From Acidiluteibacter ferrifornacis (lineage in GTDB: Bacteria > Bacteroidota > Bacteroidia > Flavobacteriales_E > Vicingaceae), in assembly GCF_009909615.1 (NCBI RefSeq), contig NZ_WWNE01000006.1, positions 62,001-126,000 on the forward strand: DNA of 64,000 nucleotides, in the 5' to 3' direction. Each line of letters starts with the position of its first letter. The stretch's first letter is position 1. A model generated the notes under the pieces. The model saw only the letters and a list, made by a program, of their open reading frames with translations, was not told the DNA's origin and ran no database searches. Shown here one piece after another: positions 32,162 through 40,714 of this stretch. The position numbers were made by a program, and so were the translations under genes.

Positions 32162-32770
32162 ATGTTTGGCAAAAGAATTGACAAAGGGTGGAAACGAATT
32201 ATAGATAGACTTAAGATGAAAGCAGAGGAAAATACCCAAGAAGAAGACGTATTGAAAAATGAATCGGCAGCGTCCGAAAATAGCACTGAGGAAGTAAAAG
32301 AAGAGGCCCCACAACTAACTCCGTTAGAAGAAATGGAGATTCAAGTTAAGGAGTTAAATGACAAATACCTCCGATTGTATTCTGAATTCGATAATTATAG
32401 AAAACGAACTCAAAAAGAGCGTTTAGAAATGATTCAGACCGCGGGAGAAGATGTTATAAAAATGATGCTTCCTATAATAGATGACTTTGAAAGAGCACAA
32501 AAATCAATGGATGAAAAAGCAGACTTTCAAATGTTAAAAGATGGGGTTGACTTGATTTATAATAAGCTTTTAAATAGCTTAGCTACTAAGGGATTAACTC
32601 CAATGTCTAGTTCTATTGGAGAAAAATTCGATAGTGATATTCAAGAAGCAATTACTCAAGTTCCCGCACCAAGTGAAGATTTAAAAGGTAAGGTGATTGA
32701 TGAAGTTGAAAAAGGTTATATGCTCAAAGAAAAGGTGATTCGTTTTGCGAAAGTAGTTGTAGGGCAATAA
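32162..32770 (+). CDS. grpE: Nucleotide exchange factor GrpE
   Basis: Releases ADP from DnaK in the Hsp70 cycle. The 202-residue ORF has a charged, disordered N-terminus, a long helical dimerisation region (residues about 55-100, LNDKYLRLYSEFDNYRKRT) and a C-terminal beta domain ending in VIRFAKVVVGQ. Two starts are possible. The ATG at 32162 adds an 18-residue basic segment (MFGKRIDKGWKR...). The ATG at 32216 gives the more usual MKAEEN-type start and a leader of about 60 nt. I give the longer form and cannot decide. dnaJ follows after 16 nt. Confidence 0.95.
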   Translation: MFGKRIDKGWKRIIDRLKMKAEENTQEEDVLKNESAASENSTEEVKEEAPQLTPLEEMEIQVKELNDKYLRLYSEFDNYRKRTQKERLEMIQTAGEDVIKMMLPIIDDFERAQKSMDEKADFQMLKDGVDLIYNKLLNSLATKGLTPMSSSIGEKFDSDIQEAITQVPAPSEDLKGKVIDEVEKGYMLKEKVIRFAKVVVGQ

Positions 32771-32786
32771 TTCTTAAAAAATTAAG

Positions 32787-33941
32787 ATGGCAAAGAGAGA
32801 TTATTACGAAGTTTTAGGTGTTTCTAAAAGCGCCTCTGAAAGTGAGATAAAAAAGGCATACCGTAAACTTGCTTTAAAATATCATCCGGATAAAAATCCA
32901 GATGATAAAGCAGCAGAAGAAAAGTTTAAAGAGGCTGCTGAAGCATATGAAGTGCTTAGTAACGCTGAAAAGAAGCAGCGATACGATCAGTTTGGTCATG
33001 CTGGAACGCAAGGTGCCGGTGGTTTCGGTGGCGGTGGCATGAACATGGATGACATATTTTCACAATTTGGTGACATTTTTGGCGGAGCTTTTGGAGGCGG
33101 TGGCGGATTTGGCGGCTTCGGTGGAGGTGGCGGAAGACGTCAACGTGTAAACCGAGGAAGCAATTTACGGGTGAAAGTTACATTGTCATTGGAAGACGTA
33201 GTGAATGGTGTAAAGAAAAAAATTAAACTCAATAAATATGTGAAATGTACCCCGTGCTCTGGTACTGGAGCTGAAGGTGGCAGCGGATTTTCTACGTGTG
33301 ATACCTGTAAGGGAAATGGGCAAGTAAATAGAGTAACCAACACATTTTTAGGTCAGATGCAGACCACCACCACTTGCCCAACTTGCGGAGGTGATGGAAA
33401 AATTATTACCAATAAATGTAATAAGTGTCATGGAGATGGAATAGAGAAAGGGGAAGAAGTAGTAGAAATCAATATTCCAGCTGGTGTTGAGCAAGGCATG
33501 CAACTATCCGTTAGTGGAAAAGGTAATATGGGCCCTAAAGGAGGAATTGCAGGAGACTTAATCGTAGTGATTGAAGAGGAAGAGCATGCTGATCTAAAAC
33601 GAGATGGACTCAATTTATTATATGATTTATACATTAGCTTTACCGACGCTGTATTGGGCGGAAGTGCAGAAATTCCAACTGTAGGCGGAAAGGTTAAGGT
33701 TAAAATTGAAGCAGGGACTCAAGGTGGAAAAGTTCTTCGACTTAAAGGAAAAGGAATTCCAGAATTGAACGGTTATAGAACAGGAGATTTACTCGTGAAT
33801 GTGAATATTTGGACTCCTCAGAAATTGTCGAAAAACGAAAAAGAAACCATCGAAAAATTAAAAGATTCCAAAAACTTCCAGCCACAACCCACAGAAAAAG
33901 ACAAAGGATTTTTCGAGCGAATGAAAGATCACTTTAGATAA
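32787..33941 (+). CDS. dnaJ: Chaperone DnaJ
   Basis: Hsp40 co-chaperone that delivers clients to DnaK and stimulates its ATPase. 384 residues: J domain (1-70) with the HPD motif in [10 protein letters not shown], a Gly/Phe-rich region (about 74-118), four zinc-finger repeats ([32 protein letters not shown]) at about 150-225, and the two client-binding beta domains. It forms an operon with grpE; dnaK is elsewhere. Confidence 0.98.
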   Translation: MAKRDYYEVLGVSKSASESEIKKAYRKLALKYHPDKNPDDKAAEEKFKEAAEAYEVLSNAEKKQRYDQFGHAGTQGAGGFGGGGMNMDDIFSQFGDIFGGAFGGGGGFGGFGGGGGRRQRVNRGSNLRVKVTLSLEDVVNGVKKKIKLNKYVKCTPCSGTGAEGGSGFSTCDTCKGNGQVNRVTNTFLGQMQTTTTCPTCGGDGKIITNKCNKCHGDGIEKGEEVVEINIPAGVEQGMQLSVSGKGNMGPKGGIAGDLIVVIEEEEHADLKRDGLNLLYDLYISFTDAVLGGSAEIPTVGGKVKVKIEAGTQGGKVLRLKGKGIPELNGYRTGDLLVNVNIWTPQKLSKNEKETIEKLKDSKNFQPQPTEKDKGFFERMKDHFR

Positions 33942-33963
33942 ACACTTAGTTATTAATACGTAG

Positions 33964-33989
33964 AACGGCCTTAATATTTTAAGGCCGTT
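33964..33989 (+). terminator. Intrinsic terminator after dnaJ
   Basis: A 10-bp stem, AACGGCCTTA (33964-33973) with TAAGGCCGTT (33980-33989), a 6-nt loop, then a run of T residues. It lies 22 nt after the dnaJ stop codon. Confidence 0.9.
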
Positions 33990-34099
33990 TTTTTTGTTCG
34001 TTTTTAACATTTAATCCTTTATAAAGTTAAAAATCCAAAGAATTTATATCCGTATATTGTGATAATATTGCAATTGTTACAGATTGACTCACTACACTA

Positions 34100-36187
34100 A
34101 TGAAGCTAACTCTACAGCTATTCTTAACAATAGTTGCAATTCACGTATTGCAATTTCTCCCTAGCCTAGCCTTTGGTAATGTTCAAGACCCTATTCCTTT
34201 TACCACTATAATAAAGGATTTAGATATCTCGCATCAACTGTTTCACTTTGAGGACACCACCAACTCTTTAGACGTCACTTCTGTCAATCAACTATATAAA
34301 GAAGGGCATTTTAATCAAATTGACAAACCTTTTAAAAACTGGGAAAAAGAAAGTTTCAACCAATGGTTCAGACTAAAATTTCTAAATGAGGTTCCGAGTA
34401 TTCAAGATTGGATGTTGGCTGTAGAATACCCTCCGCTCGATACCGTTGAATTATATTATTTGGAAAATAACAAATGGAGTAAAATTCTTTTAGGCGGACT
34501 AACCAAAGCTTCCAACAGACGATTCAATAACAGATTTTATATATTTCCAATCAGTGTTCCTTACAAGAACATTGAGACTTTTTACCTGCGGGTAAAAACA
34601 GAAGGAGCCCTTCATCTTCCAGTGAAGGTTTATAACCCTTTCTATTTTTATGAAATAAACTTTAATCAAGAAGCCCCGTTTTTTATACTATATGGAATCA
34701 TCATCATTATGATGATTTACAATCTAATTATATACTTCTCTTTAAAAGATAAAACCTACCTCTATTACGTCTTTTTTACTGGTTCTTTATTTATATTTTT
34801 CAATTCTCTTCACGGACACTTATACCATTATGTGGTAGGAGAATTTCCCTATATTTCTAAGTTTACCAATACGATTTCGCTCTCCTTAATTGTTACAACA
34901 TCGTGCCTTTTTGCGCGGCAATTTTTTGGTCTTACCTCCAAAAATAAAATTTGGTTCTATTTAATGAATACAGGTATTGTTGTAGGGCTAATTAATATTG
35001 TCCTTACTCCTTTCCTTTCAACCGTCTCCTCTTTAATCAATGGCACCTTATTAATGCTAATATTCTCGACGATCATATTGGTATTCTCCATTAGAAGTGT
35101 AAAAAAAGGAGAATACTCTTCAACTGCTTTTCTAATCGGTTGGGTCGCATTTTATATTGGCACCTTCTGTCTATTACTTGAAAAAACAGGCTATTTGCCT
35201 TTTAATTCTATCACCTCTAACCTACCGGGAATCACTACTAGTACATTAGTTGCCCTGCTATCAATTGCATTGATTAATAAGTTTAGATTAATCAAAGAAG
35301 AAAAAGAGCGAGCACAGCTAAAAGCTTTGGAATTAGAAATTCAAACTAGTGAAAACCTAGATCGAAAAGTAAAAGAAAGAACTGTTGAATTAGAGAAACA
35401 AAAAGACATAGCCGAAACCATTAAAGAAGAACTACTCTCTAGTATCAACTATGCAAAAGGAATCCAAAAGTCGATCATGCCTCCACGCAGTGAATTGAAG
35501 AAATACTTTAAAGATGGATTTCTTTTATTTAAACCTAGAGACATTGTTAGTGGTGACTTCTATTGGTTGTATAAGACTAAAGATGATATTGTGCTGTGGA
35601 CTGTAGCCGACTCTACTGGTCACGGTGTGCCCGGAGCATTTTTAAGTATTATAGGAAATTTTCTATTGAATGAAGTAGCTGTAGACAAAGAAATCAATAC
35701 GACTAATAAAGTATTGGATTCCATGCGAAACTCTGTTATTAAAGCGTTGAGTAATAACTCTAAGCCAGACAAACAGCTGAAGGATGGAATGGACATGGTA
35801 TTTTGCGCATGGGATATGAAAACCAATCGATTGCAGTTTTCCGGTGCCAATAATCCACTCTATCTGATTCGGCAGAATGAGTTAATCGTTTATAAAACGG
35901 ATAGACAACCGGTGGGCTACCATTTAGGAGAAGCCACTCCTTTTACTGCCAGAGAAATTCAGCTAGAGAAAGGAGATAAAATCTATTTGTTCTCAGATGG
36001 CTATTACGATCAATTTGGAGGAGAAAAAGGCAAGAAGTTTAAAGTGACTAACTTTAGAAAACTCCTATTGAGCATTCAAGATAAACCAATGAGCGAGCAA
36101 CTAGACGAATTGCGAACCACTTTAGATTGGTGGATGGGAGACGAAGCTCAAATAGACGACATCTGTGTGATGGGCGTGGAGATTTAG
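34100..36187 (+). CDS. 7TM-DISM sensor with SpoIIE-type PP2C phosphatase domain
   Basis: A 695-residue signalling protein. Order of parts: signal peptide (1-about 25), extracellular 7TMR-DISMED2-like beta domain (about 40-185), seven membrane helices (about 192-400), a Lys/Glu-rich coiled coil (about 405-455), then a SpoIIE/RsbU-type PP2C domain to the end. The phosphatase metal-binding blocks are VADSTGHGVPGAF, FSDGYYDQFGG and the Asp pair in IDDICVMG. Such proteins usually dephosphorylate anti-sigma-factor antagonists; no partner gene is adjacent, so the target is unknown. It stands alone, with terminators on both sides. Confidence 0.9.
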   Translation: MKLTLQLFLTIVAIHVLQFLPSLAFGNVQDPIPFTTIIKDLDISHQLFHFEDTTNSLDVTSVNQLYKEGHFNQIDKPFKNWEKESFNQWFRLKFLNEVPSIQDWMLAVEYPPLDTVELYYLENNKWSKILLGGLTKASNRRFNNRFYIFPISVPYKNIETFYLRVKTEGALHLPVKVYNPFYFYEINFNQEAPFFILYGIIIIMMIYNLIIYFSLKDKTYLYYVFFTGSLFIFFNSLHGHLYHYVVGEFPYISKFTNTISLSLIVTTSCLFARQFFGLTSKNKIWFYLMNTGIVVGLINIVLTPFLSTVSSLINGTLLMLIFSTIILVFSIRSVKKGEYSSTAFLIGWVAFYIGTFCLLLEKTGYLPFNSITSNLPGITTSTLVALLSIALINKFRLIKEEKERAQLKALELEIQTSENLDRKVKERTVELEKQKDIAETIKEELLSSINYAKGIQKSIMPPRSELKKYFKDGFLLFKPRDIVSGDFYWLYKTKDDIVLWTVADSTGHGVPGAFLSIIGNFLLNEVAVDKEINTTNKVLDSMRNSVIKALSNNSKPDKQLKDGMDMVFCAWDMKTNRLQFSGANNPLYLIRQNELIVYKTDRQPVGYHLGEATPFTAREIQLEKGDKIYLFSDGYYDQFGGEKGKKFKVTNFRKLLLSIQDKPMSEQLDELRTTLDWWMGDEAQIDDICVMGVEI

Positions 36188-36218
36188 AAAACCCTATTTA
36201 CAGCGAGTTATCATAGAA

Positions 36219-36255
36219 AAAGAAAGGGCTTTAAATTAGTTGAAGCCCTTTCTTT
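36219..36255. terminator. Bidirectional terminator between the PP2C and T9SS genes
   Basis: A 13-bp stem (36219-36231 with 36243-36255) around AGGGCTT/AAGCCCT, with an 11-nt loop, between two convergent genes. The minus-strand side has the better T run (TTTTT), so it mainly serves the T9SS cargo gene. Confidence 0.75.
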
Positions 36256-36270
36256 CTGGGTTAGTCTAAT

Positions 36271-37248
36271 TTAATCTATTACTAAATTACCACTTTTAGT
36301 AAGCGTGGAATTACTAATCAGACGGTAAAAATAGATGCCTTGTTGCAGCTCGGTCAGTGAAATAATATGCTTTTGATGATCCCCATTTAACTGTTCCGTT
36401 AGTTGCAATTGCCCTAAAGTGTTGTACAACTCAAAGCGCCCATTTTCGTTAGAAGAAGCAGTAAATTCAACGGTAATTTGATCGTGTGCCGGATTGGGGT
36501 AAATGGAAAACTCTTCTTGTTTGTTTGCACTATTTTCTGCTACCCCTATCGAAGTAGTGATGCTATCGCAATGACCCAAATACAAATTATCAATGAAGTA
36601 GTAAGTGCCATAATAATTTGGATCCTTTCCTCCACCAACAAAAAATGTATCAATGCCCAAAGTATCGTTAAAATTACCAATAGTTAAATAGCGTTCCCCT
36701 CCGACTGCGGTATATTGAAAATTAAATTCTGTCCAATTGAGTTTATCGGTTATATAATTGGTGGGAGAAACAATCAACTGTGGCGTATAGGGTAGATTAA
36801 AATTAGATGTAGAGGATACTGCGGTATTGGACAAATAGATCCCAAGTTGACCTCTTGAGGCATGTGTCATTGAGTCAGGCAAATTAACATACAATTGCAT
36901 ACAATATGTTGAATCTTTGGTTAAATTATTTCTAAGTTTTGTTTGTATATAATCCCTCATCGAAGGTGGATTTCTAATTAACAAATACATAACAAGTCCA
37001 AAGTAAGAAGAACCGTTATAAGCATGCTGATTTCCAAAAAAATTTTGAGGGACAGTCCACTTAAACTGATTAAAAGGAGTATAATGTTCTCCAACACTAT
37101 TAAACCCACTGGGAGAAGTCCATTGTTTAGGAAATGTAAACCCCCCCCCATAACTAATCGTGTCCTCAAAACTTCCATTGGGGATTAAATTCTGTGCGGC
37201 GCAAGGCGCCACACAGAAGATAAAGATTATGATGATTAAATTTTTCAT
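36271..37248 (-). CDS. Secreted protein with T9SS type A sorting domain
   Basis: A 325-residue extracellular protein. Signal peptide (about 1-18, ...CAAQ); an N-terminal beta-rich domain (about 20-225) beginning NLIPNGSFEDT, with YFIDNLYLGHCDSI near its end; then a type A T9SS sorting domain (about 240-325) with FSIYPNPAHDQITVEF, YNTLGQL and the final SNSTLTKSGNLVID. The NGSFED start and the gross fold resemble carbohydrate-binding-like beta-sandwich domains, but the ligand is not known. The first domain is clearly paralogous to that of the protein encoded at 37698-39521. A degenerate copy of its own 3' end lies directly upstream, at 37250-37351. Confidence 0.88.
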   Translation of the reverse strand: MKNLIIIIFIFCVAPCAAQNLIPNGSFEDTISYGGGFTFPKQWTSPSGFNSVGEHYTPFNQFKWTVPQNFFGNQHAYNGSSYFGLVMYLLIRNPPSMRDYIQTKLRNNLTKDSTYCMQLYVNLPDSMTHASRGQLGIYLSNTAVSSTSNFNLPYTPQLIVSPTNYITDKLNWTEFNFQYTAVGGERYLTIGNFNDTLGIDTFFVGGGKDPNYYGTYYFIDNLYLGHCDSITTSIGVAENSANKQEEFSIYPNPAHDQITVEFTASSNENGRFELYNTLGQLQLTEQLNGDHQKHIISLTELQQGIYFYRLISNSTLTKSGNLVID

Positions 37249-37249
37249 A

Positions 37250-37351
37250 TTAGTCTACTATTAATTTGCCACTTTGAGTAAGCGTGGAATTACTAATCAG
37301 ACGATAAAAATAGACGCCTTGTTGCATGTCATTTAATTTTAATGTAACGTT
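37250..37351 (-). pseudogene. Remnant of a T9SS type A sorting domain
   Basis: On the minus strand, an open frame of 33 codons between stop codons encodes NVTLKLNDMQQGVYFYRLIS followed by NSTLTQSGKLIVD. It matches the end of the downstream T9SS protein. At DNA level 37250-37327 aligns without gaps to 36271-36348 with 9 mismatches in 78 bases. There is no start region, signal peptide or preceding domain, so this is the tail of a lost or rearranged gene. It ends 2 nt before the start codon of the next gene. Confidence 0.85.
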
Positions 37352-37697
37352 TTATTAGTTGTACTGACTTCATCCTTGTGTTCTTTTGGCTTGACCCAAA
37401 ATGAACCAAAAGATCAAGTCTTTGATTTTCCTTCTGCTGATTCCTTCCTAAAGTCTAAGACCTACGCCGGATCTCCTCAATTCTTCGGAGCTAGACGAAC
37501 TTACTAAGACTTTATTTCGAAATCCTTGAAGAAAACTCAAGGACAAATACCCTATGGCCATTTGATAAAAAACTGTTTTTTCTACTTTCAATTTTGTCAT
37601 CCAGAATATTTCGACTGCGCTCAATACAGGCTTTTTCGAGTTTACAATTTGCCACGTCCAAATAAAAGATAAAAAGGTAATGACCTCAAAAACAAAC
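37352..37697. repeat. Non-coding stretch with inverted repeats, probably repeat relics
   Basis: 346 nt with no credible gene. It holds interleaved inverted repeats: CTTTTGG (37383-37389) with CCAAAAG (37406-37412), and CTTGA (37390-37394) with TCAAG (37414-37418). A separate hairpin pairs TCCTTGA (37523-37529) with TCAAGGA (37537-37543). The section near 37608 (TTTCGACTGCGCTCAATAC) looks like the type of short dispersed intergenic sequence common in Bacteroidota. No other copy is in this window, so repeat status is inference. Confidence 0.45.
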
Positions 37698-39521
37698 CTA
37701 CCTCAACAAACTCAACGTCCCTTTATACGTTTCTCCATCGTGTGTGATGATGTAGAAATAAACAGCAGTAGCGCAGTTATTTCCATCCCATGAGGGATTG
37801 TTTTTCCAATGTGCCACTTTCATGCCCCATACATTATAAATAGTAATGTCTAATGGCAAGCCATTGGTATTTCCCAATTCCCAAGTATCATTGTTGCCAT
37901 CGCCGTTGGGGGTAAAAATGTTTGGAATAATTAACGCGCACGGTTCTACTAATACTTCTATTTTACTTCTTTCTTGCGCAACACAGCTATCTACTTCCGT
38001 TTCTATATAGAACGTTTGGTTGTTTTTTACTTTAAAGGAATAAGCAAACCCTTGAAAAAATGGGACAGTTGCTGTTTGAGAACTGTACCAATTGAGTGCA
38101 GAAATGTATTCCGGAAAATGGGGTACAATGGTTTCTGTAGTGTTTCGACAAAAACCAACTGAAGTATCTTTCAGTACAGGCGGATCATTCACTTCTACTT
38201 TTAAAGGTTCAGAATAATAATAATCACAAATTGAAAACCGATAGTAAGTCGTTTCTATTGGCTGATGGGTAGCAACAGTAGACTCATTTAGTGGAAGCCA
38301 ATCGATTTGGTTTATACTGTATTGCCATTGTGGGTCGCCTTTACTGTTTTCACTTTTTAATGCAACAGAAGTTCCAAAACAAATTAATGAATCGCTGCTA
38401 CTGATTGAACCAAGGGACAGATTATTGACAATGACTGTATCTAAAAAGTTGTTCGTAGTGTCTTCATCTGCTTTTAAGCGAGCCACTATTTTAAGTTGAT
38501 AAGACTGACCAATTATAGAAAGGTTAATTGGGTTTAAAGGGAATGAAATACTGCTGTCTTGCCCCAACAAATGGCCGTTGTGGTTAAATGAATTATTGCT
38601 TATTTCTTGCTGAAAGCTCTGTATCACATTTCCATTACCTAAAACTTCGGCAGAAATTACTAACGTATCTTTTGTAAAATCAAGGGAATCTACACCCTTA
38701 TTTTTTAAGGATAGATTGAATCCCGTATTCTTGGTATAACAAGCCGTTTCATTAAACAAAGAATTGATTGAAAGGTCTTTTTTCAAGGGAATACTATCAC
38801 AGTGGCTGAGCCACACATTATCAATGTAATAATAACTTCTTTTAAAATATAGCTCCTTGCCTCCGTTTTGCAAAGGCAATGTATCTACAAAACTATAAGG
38901 TCGAAAATTGCCTAGCGTAATAAACCGTTCACCACCTTGAGCGGTATATTGGAAGTTATATTCTATCCAGTTGACTTTATCCGTAATGTAAGTCATGGGA
39001 GAAACTATGATTTGAGGCGAATAATTCAAAACCTCTGGATTATTAGAGCTAATGGCATTATTGGAAAAGTAAATCCCCAATTGATTTCGAGAAGCCAATT
39101 GGCAAGAATCTGCCAAACTGATGTAAAATTGCAAACAATAAATACTGTCTTTTTTTAGCGTTTGTTTCAATCGGGCTTGTAAATACTCTCTTAAAACATC
39201 TGGGTTTGTTGCATACCCATTCAAGACTAATCCCATATAGGCTATACCTGTTTTCGGATATTGATAGCCAACAACATTTAAAGGCATTCCATTCGAAAAA
39301 AAACCTCCTGGCACCCCTATTTCCTTATTCTTTGGAGAGAAATAATCGGGACTTCCTTGATTGGCGGTTGTCCAATCTGTAGCTATATGATAATAATAAG
39401 GTGTCCCAGGAGGAATAGGAACAGTATCCTCAAAAGAATAATTCGGAATCAGATTTTGCCCTGAAGCATATGGGCAAAATCCAACTCCGAATAAAATAAA
39501 TATTGTGATTAATATTCTCAT
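37698..39521 (-). CDS. Secreted protein with T9SS type B (gliding-motility C-terminal) sorting domain
   Basis: A 607-residue extracellular protein. Signal peptide (about 1-21); an N-terminal domain (about 22-250) beginning NLIPNYSFEDT and ending near YYIDNVWLSHCDSI; one or two Ig/CARDB-like beta domains (about 260-370, LSLKNKGVDSLDF) and an Ig-like region (about 375-525); then a type B sorting domain (CHU_C, about 530-607) with IPNIFTPNGDGNND, YNVWGMKV and a final GTLSLLR. The N-terminal domain is paralogous to that of the neighbour at 36271-37248, but the sorting signal is of the other class. Function unknown; adhesion or polymer binding at the cell surface is a guess. Confidence 0.88.
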   Translation of the reverse strand: MRILITIFILFGVGFCPYASGQNLIPNYSFEDTVPIPPGTPYYYHIATDWTTANQGSPDYFSPKNKEIGVPGGFFSNGMPLNVVGYQYPKTGIAYMGLVLNGYATNPDVLREYLQARLKQTLKKDSIYCLQFYISLADSCQLASRNQLGIYFSNNAISSNNPEVLNYSPQIIVSPMTYITDKVNWIEYNFQYTAQGGERFITLGNFRPYSFVDTLPLQNGGKELYFKRSYYYIDNVWLSHCDSIPLKKDLSINSLFNETACYTKNTGFNLSLKNKGVDSLDFTKDTLVISAEVLGNGNVIQSFQQEISNNSFNHNGHLLGQDSSISFPLNPINLSIIGQSYQLKIVARLKADEDTTNNFLDTVIVNNLSLGSISSSDSLICFGTSVALKSENSKGDPQWQYSINQIDWLPLNESTVATHQPIETTYYRFSICDYYYSEPLKVEVNDPPVLKDTSVGFCRNTTETIVPHFPEYISALNWYSSQTATVPFFQGFAYSFKVKNNQTFYIETEVDSCVAQERSKIEVLVEPCALIIPNIFTPNGDGNNDTWELGNTNGLPLDITIYNVWGMKVAHWKNNPSWDGNNCATAVYFYIITHDGETYKGTLSLLR

Positions 39522-39543
39522 TCAGGTTATAAATAGTAGATAA

Positions 39544-39551
39544 CAAATATA
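39544..39551 (-). promoter_or_regulatory. -7 promoter element of the T9SS type B gene
   Basis: Reads TATATTTG on the minus strand, an exact TAnnTTTG match, 22 nt upstream of the start codon. No TTG is seen at the normal -33 distance. Confidence 0.45.
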
Positions 39552-39727
39552 AAGTATTTGAAATTGAGTAGATTCATTTAACTCTATAAAAATTGGATAT
39601 ATGCTACTGAACTTGAAAATGATTCATATCAATAACTTCATTTGATATTTATTCTTGCTTTAAACTAAAACTCTTTCCACTGCTGAAAAAATAACCTATA
39701 AATAATCTCAAATTTTATATAAACGGT

Positions 39728-39758
39728 TTTGCGCTCGAAATTGATTTGATTAGTTTAG
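39728..39758 (+). promoter_or_regulatory. Promoter of the ABC exporter-ppx-regulator operon
   Basis: TTTG (39728-39731), exactly 19 nt, then TAGTTTAG (39751-39758), one mismatch from TAnnTTTG. The predicted start is near 39764, about 15 nt before the ATG at 39779. This also argues against the in-frame TTG at 39746 as the start codon, because that codon lies upstream of the predicted transcript start. Confidence 0.55.
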
Positions 39759-39778
39759 ACCCATCAAATTCAATACTT

Positions 39779-40714
39779 ATGAGTAACCTATTAGTTGCTG
39801 ACAAAATAACCAAGAAATACCAATCTCATTTAGCATTAAATGAGGTCAGTATTGCAGTTCCTGGACAATCCATCTTTGGATTATTGGGCCCAAACGGAGC
39901 CGGAAAAACCAGCTTGATTCGGATCATTAACCAGATTACTGGTCCTGATAGTGGCAGCATCACTTTTGAAGGTAAACCACTTTCCAAAAAACACATCGAA
40001 CAAATCGGGTACTTGCCAGAAGAGCGTGGATTGTATAAGAAAATGAAAGTGGGTGAACAAGCACTTTACTTGGCTCAGCTAAAAGGCATGGAAAAGTATG
40101 AGGCGAAAACCAAATTGAAACATTGGTTCGAAAAGTTTGACATTGCACCTTGGTGGAATAAACGAATAGAAGAACTTTCAAAAGGAATGGCGCAGAAAGT
40201 TCAGTTTATTGTTACAGTATTGCACGAGCCTAAACTGCTCATTTTGGATGAACCGTTTAGTGGTTTTGATCCCATCAATGCCAATTTAATCAAAGAAGAA
40301 ATTCTACGATTGCGAGATAACGGAGCTACGATCGTTTTATCTACTCACAACATGAGCTCTGTAGAAGAAATTTGTGAGCACATTGCATTGATTAATCAAT
40401 CTAATGTGGTGTTGAATGGCGCAGTGAAGCAAATCCAACAGGATTTTAAAGAAGATATTTTTGAAGTCACTTTTAAAGGAAATAAAATTGCATTCACCAA
40501 CGCCATGTGGACTGGTGCGGAGTTATTAGATTCTAAAGAAAGTGACGGAATTACCACTTCAACCGTTCGTTTATTGAACAATCTAAAGCCAAATGACCTG
40601 CTAAAAGCTATATTGCCAGAAGTAGAAATATTAGGTTTAAGAGAGATAGTACCAACCATGAGCGAAATTTTTATCAAAAAAGTTCAAGAAAAAACAGGAG
40701 GGAATCATGAATAA
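39779..40714 (+). CDS. ABC transporter ATP-binding protein (ABC-2 exporter type)
   Basis: Cytoplasmic ATPase of an ABC-2-type exporter, 311 residues from the ATG at 39779. Walker A is LGPNGAGKTS, the signature is LSKGMAQKVQ, Walker B is LLILDEPFSGFDP and the switch His is in STHNM. The last 90 residues form a C-terminal domain of the DUF4162 kind. An in-frame TTG at 39746 would add 11 residues but lies before the predicted transcription start. It overlaps the permease gene by 8 nt. The export substrate is unknown; the pair resembles NatA/NatB-type systems. Confidence 0.93.
   Translation: MSNLLVADKITKKYQSHLALNEVSIAVPGQSIFGLLGPNGAGKTSLIRIINQITGPDSGSITFEGKPLSKKHIEQIGYLPEERGLYKKMKVGEQALYLAQLKGMEKYEAKTKLKHWFEKFDIAPWWNKRIEELSKGMAQKVQFIVTVLHEPKLLILDEPFSGFDPINANLIKEEILRLRDNGATIVLSTHNMSSVEEICEHIALINQSNVVLNGAVKQIQQDFKEDIFEVTFKGNKIAFTNAMWTGAELLDSKESDGITTSTVRLLNNLKPNDLLKAILPEVEILGLREIVPTMSEIFIKKVQEKTGGNHE

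Noticed and set aside
37352-37697. Possible gene or tRNA in the gap between the T9SS genes
   Set aside because: No frame with coding character, no cloverleaf and no conserved tRNA T-loop were found.
39746-39778. TTG start for the ABC ATPase
   Set aside because: It lies upstream of the predicted transcription start, and the ATG at 39779 gives the usual N-terminus.
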